Assembly: GCF_011397115.1 (NCBI RefSeq) | Contig: NZ_AP022822.1 | Location: forward strand, 1,037,001-1,101,000 | DNA from: Enterococcus saigonensis | GTDB taxonomy: Bacteria > Bacillota > Bacilli > Lactobacillales > Enterococcaceae | Length of the DNA stretch: 64,000 nucleotides | Reading direction: 5' to 3' | Part shown: piece after piece, positions 1 through 6,647 of the stretch | Layout of the letters: each line of letters opens with the position of its first letter | Numbering within the stretch: the first letter of the stretch is position 1 | Notes under the pieces: model-generated | Seen by the model: the letters and a program-made list of their open reading frames with translations, nothing else | Told to the model about the DNA's origin: nothing | The model's database searches: none | Program-made: the position numbers and the translations under genes

Positions 1-134
1 AAGAAAAAAAGGGAATTAAATTATATTTTGAAGTAACTGGTGATACACAACAAGCAGCTGCCACAGCAAAACAATTAATTAAAGCCCAACCTTGGGGATC
101 TGTCTTGTATTTCCAAGCAGCAGTTGAAGGATAA
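1..134 (+). CDS. C-terminal end of an unidentified protein (partial)
   Basis: The open frame runs from the window edge (first full codon at base 3) to TAA at 132-134 and gives 43 residues ending in QAAVEG. The composition is ordinary soluble protein (EVTGDTQQAAATAKQLIK, then a hydrophobic stretch). I do not recognise the family. It lies 71 bases upstream of the DUF3188-like gene on the same strand. The start is outside the window. Confidence 0.6.
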   Translation, partial: EKKGIKLYFEVTGDTQQAAATAKQLIKAQPWGSVLYFQAAVEG

Positions 135-204
135 AAAGAAGAGCGCATCTATTTTTGAAAAGTGAAATAAGCTTTTTAAATGGGCAACAAAAGTAGGAAG
201 TAGG

Positions 205-402
205 ATGATGAATATGGTAAAAAATGGCTTGTTTTTATGCAGTATTGGCTTTTTAATCACAATCTATAGTTTTAGTGGGCCAACCCAGCAGATGAATGTA
301 GGGCGCTTAATTGTGGGATTAGCACTTGTCGTAGTCGGTGGCGTCATGAGTTGGCGTGGTAAAAAGACCACAAAAGACGATGAAAGAGGCGATAAAGCAT
401 GA
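205..402 (+). CDS. Small two-helix membrane protein, DUF3188-like
   Basis: A 65-residue protein with two predicted membrane helices (about residues 6-24 and 33-50) and a charged, Lys/Asp-rich C-terminal tail. It resembles the short DUF3188 family of Lactobacillales, whose function is unknown. The start may be ATG 205 or 208 or the internal ATG at 214; GTAGGA lies just upstream of the first. Its last four bases (ATGA) overlap the start of the next gene, so the two are translationally coupled. Family assignment is from memory of the pattern and is moderate. Confidence 0.6.
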   Translation: MMNMVKNGLFLCSIGFLITIYSFSGPTQQMNVGRLIVGLALVVVGGVMSWRGKKTTKDDERGDKA

Positions 403-812
403 AAGTGGAAAAAAAGCTAAATATTTCAGCAGAAAATTTTTATGATAAAATGATGAACTCTGTTATTTTTGATATTAGAAAAGCAACAGGTAAAACAATT
501 ACGCGAAAACAATTAAAGAATTTTTCTTATGTCAAACAATTTACCAAAAACAGCAGTGCAAAAATTGCCATTGAAGAACTTGTTGAAAATCGTATTTATC
601 AGTTTAAAACATCTACTAGCCGTAATGAATTTGTTGTCCGTTATGAAATTGAACCAATTGACGAAAATAAGTGTTATGTTAGCTATAATGAAAACATGAA
701 ATCATTTGGTTTTATGCAGCAGATGAATGATATGCTATTGGGTATTATGCTAGGCTTTTTTAGAAAACGTCAGTTTGGCAAAATGTTGGAAAATATGGCG
801 AGTGCCAATTAA
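399..812 (+). CDS. DUF3284-like protein
   Basis: A 137-residue soluble protein without signal peptide. It starts MKVEKKLNISAENFYDK and ends with a Met/Phe-rich amphipathic segment (MQQMNDMLLGIMLGFF), a layout typical of DUF3284 proteins of enterococci and listeriae, which often sit near PTS genes. Such proteins look like START/SRPBCC-type folds, but no activity is established. The start overlaps the end of the preceding gene by four bases, and a T-tailed hairpin follows immediately. Confidence 0.6.
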   Translation: MKVEKKLNISAENFYDKMMNSVIFDIRKATGKTITRKQLKNFSYVKQFTKNSSAKIAIEELVENRIYQFKTSTSRNEFVVRYEIEPIDENKCYVSYNENMKSFGFMQQMNDMLLGIMLGFFRKRQFGKMLENMASAN

Positions 813-845
813 AAAGGGGTCTACGGGCACCTTTTTTATTTTTTG
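811..845 (+). terminator. Rho-independent terminator
   Basis: A stem AAAAAGG(G)GT / ACCTTTTTT with a short loop followed by further T residues. It begins at the stop codon of the DUF3284-like gene. Confidence 0.7.
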
Positions 846-970
846 CTAAAGCCAATCTTTAATCATTATAATTTTATGAAAAGCTCTAAAAATGTATCAA
901 AATATTCTCTTCATGCATGAAAAAATTATCCTGTTAATAAAGCTTTTATTTTGAAAGGATATTTGGAACA

Positions 971-2128
971 ATGATAAAAATTCAAAAAGAGTTTCAACAA
1001 GAAATGTTTGATTTAGCCGCTTATGCTTTTTCTCAAAATAAAAGTATAGAAAAGGCAGAGCGTTTTGAGTATTTAGCGCAAAAATCGCAAAATTATGGTT
1101 CATTTGCCGATAGTGTATTGGCAAGTCAAGTAATGGCGACTCCTTTTTTAGTCAATTTTTGGAATCAAACACTGAGAATGACTGGAATTGGGTATGTTTC
1201 CACTTATCCAGAGTTTCGTAAGCAAGGGCGAATTGACGCGATTATGGGTCAAATGCTACAGGATAGTTATAAGGAGAAAAGGCACTTATCTTACTTGGCT
1301 CCTTTTTCTTATCCTTTTTATCGTCGCTATGGGTATGAGTCGGCCTTTTTACAAATTCGTTACGAAGCATCAGCAGAAAAATGGCCGTTTGGTGGGCGAT
1401 GTCAAGGCAGAGTCCAACGTGTTTCTTTTAGCGAAGCAAAAGGTGTACTCAAAGAGATTTATCAAAAAAGTTGTCAAAGTCAAAAAGGTGGTATCTTAAG
1501 AGAAGAATGGTGGCTGCGTTACAAGTTTGATTTGCATAAAGATTTAAAGTTTGGCATATACGTACAAAATGATCAGCACGAAGGCTATGTTGTGTACGAA
1601 ATTATAAACAATAAATTGGAAATTATTGAATTGGTAGCCTTAACACAACCGGCTTTTGTCGCATTACACGATTTTATTAAGGCGCATTACGGGACGGTAA
1701 ATACAATTACTTGGACGCAACCTTTTGATGGAAAAACAGCGATACTAGAAGTGAGTGATCCACAAGTAAAAGTTGAAATTTTACCTTACATGATGGCACG
1801 CGTGGTGAATGTTGCTGCTTTTTTACAAGCGTATCCTTGGCAAACGAAGATTACCGATAGCTTTGCTGTTGAAATTGTAGAGGATAGTTTTTTAGCGATT
1901 AATAATGGCTGGTATGAAGTTACCACAGACGGACATGTTACGCGGGTGGAACAAAGTAATTTACCTTTTTTAAAAGTGTCACCACAAATTTTCACTCAGC
2001 TATTTTTGGGTAGTGTAAAATTAGATGATTTACTTCTATCAAAAAAACTAGCTATTACAAGCGAATTAGTTCCTTTGCTACAAGAGCTCTTACCAAAAGA
2101 GATGCCCTTATTAGGAGATTACTTTTAA
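971..2128 (+). CDS. Eis-like GNAT acetyltransferase
   Basis: A 385-residue protein of the Eis (enhanced intracellular survival) family, which acetylates amines, including aminoglycosides in mycobacteria. The N-terminal GNAT domain carries the acetyl-CoA pocket around IGYVSTYPEFRKQGRIDAIM (about residues 73-92), followed by PFSYPFYRRYGYE. A second GNAT-like half and a C-terminal SCP2-like domain follow. The chain ends LLGDYF; in Eis the C-terminal Phe carboxylate acts as general base, and this Phe is kept. GAAAGGAT lies 12 bases before the ATG. The physiological substrate in this organism is unknown. Confidence 0.85.
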   Translation: MIKIQKEFQQEMFDLAAYAFSQNKSIEKAERFEYLAQKSQNYGSFADSVLASQVMATPFLVNFWNQTLRMTGIGYVSTYPEFRKQGRIDAIMGQMLQDSYKEKRHLSYLAPFSYPFYRRYGYESAFLQIRYEASAEKWPFGGRCQGRVQRVSFSEAKGVLKEIYQKSCQSQKGGILREEWWLRYKFDLHKDLKFGIYVQNDQHEGYVVYEIINNKLEIIELVALTQPAFVALHDFIKAHYGTVNTITWTQPFDGKTAILEVSDPQVKVEILPYMMARVVNVAAFLQAYPWQTKITDSFAVEIVEDSFLAINNGWYEVTTDGHVTRVEQSNLPFLKVSPQIFTQLFLGSVKLDDLLLSKKLAITSELVPLLQELLPKEMPLLGDYF

Positions 2129-2129
2129 A

Positions 2130-2156
2130 TAAAAAAAGAAGCCCTAAAAGGACTTC
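2130..2156 (-). terminator. Terminator for the tRNA-Arg gene
   Basis: On the minus strand a GAAGTCC...GGGCTTC stem with loop TTTTA is followed by seven T residues (A-run at 2131-2137 on the plus strand). It lies six bases beyond the 3' end of the tRNA gene. Confidence 0.7.
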
Positions 2157-2161
2157 AAAAC

Positions 2162-2234
2162 GTTCCCGACTGGAATTGAACCAGCGGCCTGTCGCTTAGG
2201 AGGCGACCGCTCTATCCGACTGAGCTACGGGAAC
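2162..2234 (-). tRNA. tRNA-Arg (anticodon CCU)
   Basis: Read on the minus strand, a 73-nt cloverleaf is complete: acceptor GTTCCCG/CGGGAAC, D stem GCTC/GAGC, anticodon stem GTCGC/GCGAC with loop CTCCTAA, and T stem GCTGG/CCAGT with loop TTCAATT. The anticodon CCT reads AGG codons (Arg). CCA is not encoded. The gene stands alone between convergently placed protein genes. Confidence 0.95.
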
Positions 2235-2304
2235 TTCAGTACTGTTATATTTTAGCCTTAAGTGATAAAGGATGCAAGTCGTCTATAAAGAAAGAGGAAG
2301 ACAA

Positions 2305-3237
2305 ATGGTAAAAAGATTAATTAGTGCAAATTATAGTGATGTTAAAAAAATGAGTGCACAAGAATTAAAGCAGTCAATTAAAGCAAGTGAAGGTCGTGTA
2401 ATTGTAACAGAAACCGTTGTACAAACAATTCCGCAAGCAATGGATGTGACAAATGCAGAGGTAGCAGCAGCATTTGGAGCAGATTTAATTTTGTTAAATG
2501 GTTTTGATTGTTTCCGTCCGGTAGTGTTTGGGATGCCTGGTTTAACACCAGAAATGATTTTTGATGAGAAAACAGTAATTGAAAATCCAATTCCAACTTT
2601 AAAAAAATTAACAGGTAGACCGGTTGGCATTAACTTAGAACCAATTCCTGCTGATTTGGATTTAATGAGTGAGCAAGTCGTCATTTCTAAAGGACGAACA
2701 AGCTCGCTTGAAACAATTCAAGAAGCTGAAAAATTAGGGGTAGATTTTATCTGCTTTACTGGAAATCCAGGTACTGGCGTAACCAACGATGCCATTGCCG
2801 ATGCTGTTGACATGGCCAAAAAACATTTTTCTGGTTTAATCATTGCTGGAAAAATGCATAGTGCAGGATCAAGTGAGCCAGTTGTGACAAAAGAGGCTGT
2901 AACTGCCTACGCCAACGCGGGAGCAGATATCTTATTATTGCCAGCTGTCGGAACAATACAAGGGTTTTTAGAACAAGATTTAATTGAAGCAGTAAAGTTG
3001 GCAAAAGAAAATGATTTACTAACGATGACTGCCATTGGTACTAGTCAAGAAAGTGCGCGCCCAGAAACATTACGGCAAATGGCAATTACTAATAAAATTT
3101 GTGGCGTTGATTTACAACATATCGGAGATGCTGGTTATGGTGGTATGGCTCCAGCGGAAAATATTTTTGAGATGTCAGTTGCAATTCGTGGGATGCGTCA
3201 CACCATTAACCGCGTGGCTCGTTCCATTAACCGCTAA
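2305..3237 (+). CDS. TIM-barrel protein of the DUF7916 family
   Basis: A 310-residue protein, probably a TIM barrel. Strand-end motifs appear in order: GADLILLNGFD, PVGINLEP, GVDFICFTGNPGTGV, LIIAGKMHSAG and ADILLLPAVGTIQG. Enterococcal homologues are often labelled haloacid dehalogenase-like or PEP-phosphonomutase-like, but no HAD motifs are visible here and no reaction should be assigned. I chose the ATG at 2305 because AGAGGAAG sits just before it; an in-frame ATG at 2272 lacks a ribosome binding site. A strong bidirectional terminator follows. Confidence 0.75.
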   Translation: MVKRLISANYSDVKKMSAQELKQSIKASEGRVIVTETVVQTIPQAMDVTNAEVAAAFGADLILLNGFDCFRPVVFGMPGLTPEMIFDEKTVIENPIPTLKKLTGRPVGINLEPIPADLDLMSEQVVISKGRTSSLETIQEAEKLGVDFICFTGNPGTGVTNDAIADAVDMAKKHFSGLIIAGKMHSAGSSEPVVTKEAVTAYANAGADILLLPAVGTIQGFLEQDLIEAVKLAKENDLLTMTAIGTSQESARPETLRQMAITNKICGVDLQHIGDAGYGGMAPAENIFEMSVAIRGMRHTINRVARSINR

Positions 3238-3250
3238 AAAACAAGTCTAA

Positions 3251-3296
3251 AAAAACCACTTTTTGTAAGTTTCATTTACAAAAAGTGGTTTTTTTA
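3251..3296. terminator. Bidirectional terminator
   Basis: A perfect 15-bp stem (AACCACTTTTTGTAA pairing with TTTACAAAAAGTGGTT, allowing a one-base overlap) has a T-run on both strands. It separates the TIM-barrel gene (+) from the Y-family polymerase gene (-), which ends inside it. Confidence 0.9.
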
Positions 3297-4628
3297 TAGA
3301 CCATCTAACCCGCCAGCTCCTCCGTTGTGGCCACCAACCAAATGGCTACGAGCTAGACTGCGGGCTCCTTCCAATTTACTAGTTGCATGAATGATCGCAG
3401 CAAAACCATATTTTTCTCGAATTTTATCGATAATTTTATCCAACCGTTCCGCATTTATTTGAGTTTCTGGGGAGGTAAATAAATTCAATTGTTTTGCGTT
3501 TGTAAAAATTAATTTACTGTAACTAATTCCCACGTGACGAACAATTTGACCAGTATAATATTTACGAAAGATTATAAGGCAGTAATTAACCAATTCTTTT
3601 GTGTTATCAGTGCCTGTAATTTTCATCTGGTGAGAAAAGCTTTCTTTTTTACTGCCACTACTGGCACCGATGTATAAAGATATACACTGGGTTAGACAAT
3701 GATGACGGCGAATGCGCGCAGCAACTTGTTCAGCCATTTCTTTTACTACAATTTCAATTTCTTTTTGAGTAGTATAATCTTTTGGTAAAACTTGACTGTT
3801 TCCATATGATTTTTCTTTGGGGGAAGGGCCTTTTTCAGAAATAATAGTACGGTCGATACCATTTGTGTGGTAGTAAAGTTGTAATCCTAGAATTCCAAAG
3901 TGATTTTCAAGCATAATCGGATCACTGTTGGCTAATTGTTTGACAGTATCAATTCCTAAGTTATAAAGACGTTTTTTCATACGATTGCCAATCCCCCAAA
4001 AATCTGTTAACTCAGGGATAGACCAAACTTTTGTTAAAACATCTTGATAGCGAATTTCAGCAATAAAATTAGGGTTGTGTTTCGAAAAATTGTCTAATGC
4101 TAGCTTGGCTAAGAGTGGATTATCTCAAATGCCAATGGATAAAATTAGACCCAATTTTTCTTTTACTTCATTTTGAATATGATGAGCTAAACGCATCCTC
4201 TTCATGTAACGTGATTCACTTTTATTTGAGTAAAATAAATTCAAAGAATGACTAACATCTAAGATGGACTCATCAATGGAGTAGGGGAGTAAATCTTCAT
4301 CTGAAACATATTGCTGAAAAATAGCATTAAAACGCATATTTTCCTGTATATATAAACTCATTCGTGGTGGAACTTTTATAAGATTGGGATTGTCTGGCAA
4401 GTTATCGGCACGTGTGACGTTTGTGATACCCAATTTCTTTTTTGCGGCTGGAGAAGCAGCAAGAATCAAACCGTTACCGGTATTGTCTTCGTTGCTCATG
4501 ACAACTAAAAGCGTGGTTAATGGATCTAAATTCCGAGACACACATTCAACGGTGGCATAAAAAGATTTGACATCAATAAACAAAATATCTTGGATAGATT
4601 CTTTACGATAGTCAAAGTTAGCTTTCAT
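3294..4628 (-). pseudogene. Y-family DNA polymerase (UvrX/UmuC-like), interrupted by one in-frame TGA
   Basis: The minus-strand frame is open from ATG 4628 to the stop at 3294 except for a single TGA at 4125-4127. The upstream half (167 codons) holds the polymerase core, with LFIDVKSFYATVEC and LLPYSIDESILDVS as the metal-binding blocks. It reads SIGI, then the stop, then DNPLLAKLALDNF. The family motif is S-x-G-I-G-D-N-x-x-L-A-K, so the TGA replaces a conserved Gly codon (GGA). The downstream half holds the helix-hairpin-helix region (WGIGNRMKKRLYNLGI) and the little-finger domain. A LexA-type box overlaps the promoter. Intact relatives do error-prone, SOS-induced lesion bypass. The truncated product would lack template-binding domains and probably does not work. 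Confidence 0.88.
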
Positions 4629-4649
4629 CTAATCACTCCTTTATACTTC

Positions 4650-4679
4650 ATTATACGAACGTACGTTTGCTTTTGTAAA
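4650..4679 (-). promoter_or_regulatory. SOS promoter of the Y-family polymerase with LexA box
   Basis: On the minus strand TTTACA (plus 4674-4679) and TATAAT (plus 4650-4655) are separated by 18 bases. The spacer contains CAAACGTACGTTCG (plus 4656-4669), which fits the Gram-positive LexA/DinR consensus CGAAC-N4-GTTCG with one change. The box directly abuts the -10 element, an ideal place for repression. Confidence 0.85.
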
Positions 4680-4804
4680 GCGAATAACCATAAAAAATAT
4701 TAGGTCAGAAAAATTTGTTAGAGACCTTATTACTTTGTGTAAAAATGTAAGCGTGTTACACTTTTATTGTAGTGTTATTCATTATTTTTAGGAGGTAATG
4801 TCTT

Positions 4805-5926
4805 ATGACCAAAGTTGGAAATGAAGTCTTACGGCAATTGACTGCTGATCTTGAAAAAGGGCCTTTTGTTACAATTATGTTGAACACCCATGTTGCCCAC
4901 CAAGATGTAGAAAAAGATCAAATCAAATTTAAAAACTTCGCCAAAGAAGCCAAAAAACGTTTTGAAAAGAAATATCCTGAAAAAGAATGGAAAAAAATTC
5001 AAGATAAAATTGATGTACTGTTAGCTGATGCATCTTTCTGGCGCAGCGGAACAAAAAGCGTTGCAGTATTCGTCACACCAGAAGAAACGCTTGTTCACCG
5101 ATTAAATATTGAAGTAGATGATCAGTATTATGTTGGGGATTTACCTTATCTACTAGCGTTAATTAAGAATAGTCAATTTAATTACACTTATTATTTATTA
5201 GCTTTAAACCGTGACTCGATGAAGTTATACTTTGTCGATAATAAAGAAATTCATGAAGTGGACTTGCCAGCAGGTGCTCCAATCGATGTTAAAACAGCCC
5301 TTGGAGATGAACTAACTGGGGGGAGTTTGAATTATAGTTCTCAAGGTAGTCAAATAGGCTCAAAAGAGGGCATTGCGTATCATGGTGTAAATGCCAAAGA
5401 TGAAGAAGTTGAAATTGATTGGGTGAATTACTATCAAGCGGTTGATGCTTTCTTTAAAGACGAGTTTCAAAATGATGCAAATTATCCACTGTATTTGTAC
5501 GCCTTGCCAGAAAATCAAACGATGTTTAAAAAATATGCGAAAACACCTTATTACCAAGCTGGGGCTGCAATTTCAGGATCGCCAGCTCAGTTAGATATTA
5601 AAGCAATCAAAGAAGACTTAGATGAAATTGTTACAACTTTATCACAAACAGAGATTGCGTCTTATCAAAAATTACTTGATAAAAAATTTGTAGATCAATT
5701 ACCAGATGTTGTCTTAGCAGCTAAAGAAGGACGCATTTCACATTTATTTATTGCAACTTCTAACTTGGTTGATGGCTTTGGTGAAGATCCAGATACAGAG
5801 TATGACCGACGACAAGTTCTTAATAATCTGGCTGCAGATGTTGTAAAAAACAGTGGCGAGGTCTTCGTTTTAGACCAGAAAGATGCGCCGGACGAAAAGA
5901 GTTTGACCGCAATTCTACGCTATTAA
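4805..5926 (+). CDS. Bacterial archaeo-eukaryotic release factor-like protein (baeRF6-type)
   Basis: A 373-residue soluble protein with no signal peptide. The layout matches the baeRF group: an N-terminal alpha/beta part with a charged helix (about residues 30-70), a central strand-rich part (FNYTYYLLALNRDSMKLYFVDN), and a C-terminal eRF1 domain-3-like region (LPDVVLAAKEGRISHLFIAT). These proteins are predicted to act at ribosomes, possibly in peptide release or rescue, but bacterial function is not established. TAGGAGGTAATG is a strong ribosome binding site. The gene is divergent from the SOS-controlled polymerase; 176 bases separate the two starts. Confidence 0.75.
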   Translation: MTKVGNEVLRQLTADLEKGPFVTIMLNTHVAHQDVEKDQIKFKNFAKEAKKRFEKKYPEKEWKKIQDKIDVLLADASFWRSGTKSVAVFVTPEETLVHRLNIEVDDQYYVGDLPYLLALIKNSQFNYTYYLLALNRDSMKLYFVDNKEIHEVDLPAGAPIDVKTALGDELTGGSLNYSSQGSQIGSKEGIAYHGVNAKDEEVEIDWVNYYQAVDAFFKDEFQNDANYPLYLYALPENQTMFKKYAKTPYYQAGAAISGSPAQLDIKAIKEDLDEIVTTLSQTEIASYQKLLDKKFVDQLPDVVLAAKEGRISHLFIATSNLVDGFGEDPDTEYDRRQVLNNLAADVVKNSGEVFVLDQKDAPDEKSLTAILRY

Positions 5927-6243
5927 TTAAGAGTTTACCAAGCAAATTGAAGGAAAAAAATTTTTATTATTAAAAACGAAACAAAAAAAGTCTTTTATTA
6001 TTTTAGATCAAAAAGATGCGAGTTAAGGGTTTTTATCACCTTTAACTCGTATCTTTTTAAATTATCTTAACTTTTAACAAAAATAAATTCGCTTTTATAA
6101 ATTATTTGTGGTACAATTCTTTTTGTAGTTATTGTAAAGGTAATTAATGGCAAGCTTGTTTCATATTTAAACATCTTCCACTTTTTCACCGGATACAAGG
6201 AATTGCACAAATACGTGTGTTTCACACAAGGAGGATTTTTAAT
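5927..6243 (+). other. Intergenic region with terminator, cspA promoter and long 5' leader
   Basis: 317 bases without a protein gene. It holds the terminator of the baeRF gene (6013-6058). A possible weak promoter follows (TACAAT at 6112-6117; no good -35 box). Beyond it lies a leader of about 120 bases before the cold-shock gene, as is usual for csp mRNAs whose leader folding responds to temperature. No ORF with a ribosome binding site was seen besides csp itself. Confidence 0.5.
6013..6058 (+). terminator. Terminator after the baeRF-like gene
   Basis: AAGATGCGAGTTAA pairs with TTAACTCGTATCTT (one G-T pair) around a short loop, followed by a T-run. Confidence 0.8.
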
Positions 6244-6444
6244 ATGCAAACAGGTACAGTTAAATGGTTCAACGCAGACAAAGGTTTTGGTTTCATCACA
6301 GCAGAAGACGGTAACGATGTATTCGTTCACTTTTCAGCTATCCAAGGCGACGGCTTCAAAACTTTAGAAGAAGGCCAAGCAGTAACATTTGATGTTGAAG
6401 AAGGTCAACGTGGCCCTCAAGCAACAAACGTTAACAAAGCTTAA
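6244..6444 (+). CDS. Cold-shock protein, CspA/CspC family
   Basis: A 66-residue single cold-shock domain. RNP1 (KGFGFI) and RNP2 (VFVHFS) are present and bind single-stranded RNA or DNA. The protein melts mRNA structures and acts as an RNA chaperone. The start at 6244 follows AAGGAGGA with normal spacing; an upstream in-frame ATG at 6217 would add residues foreign to the family. It is followed by a strong terminator. A near-identical paralogue lies at 39182-39382. Confidence 0.95.
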   Translation: MQTGTVKWFNADKGFGFITAEDGNDVFVHFSAIQGDGFKTLEEGQAVTFDVEEGQRGPQATNVNKA

Positions 6445-6460
6445 TTTAAATTAAACTTAT

Positions 6461-6494
6461 AAGCCTGACGAGATTTCTCGTCAGGCTTTTTTTG
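6461..6494 (+). terminator. Terminator after csp
   Basis: A 13-bp perfect stem AAGCCTGACGAGA / (TCTCGTCAGGCTT) followed by T residues. Confidence 0.9.
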
Positions 6495-6647
6495 TATTTA
6501 AGGCTATATGATTTTAATAAGGAACAAGCTACCATATTTTACTTTGTTTACGAAAAACAGGTTTTTATTTCATGACTATTGAAAAAATAGTATAATTTCA
6601 AAAGGACCTTTATTACCATTATGAAACTTATTAGGAGATGGCTTAGG

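Noticed and set aside
1188..1499. 103-residue ORF inside the Eis-like gene
   Set aside because: It is an out-of-frame shadow of the acetyltransferase gene with no ribosome binding site or recognisable domain.
4125..4127. TGA in the Y-family polymerase as a selenocysteine or programmed read-through site
   Set aside because: The position is a conserved Gly, GGA to TGA is a one-base change, and no downstream stem-loop or read-through context was seen; simple nonsense mutation is the better explanation.
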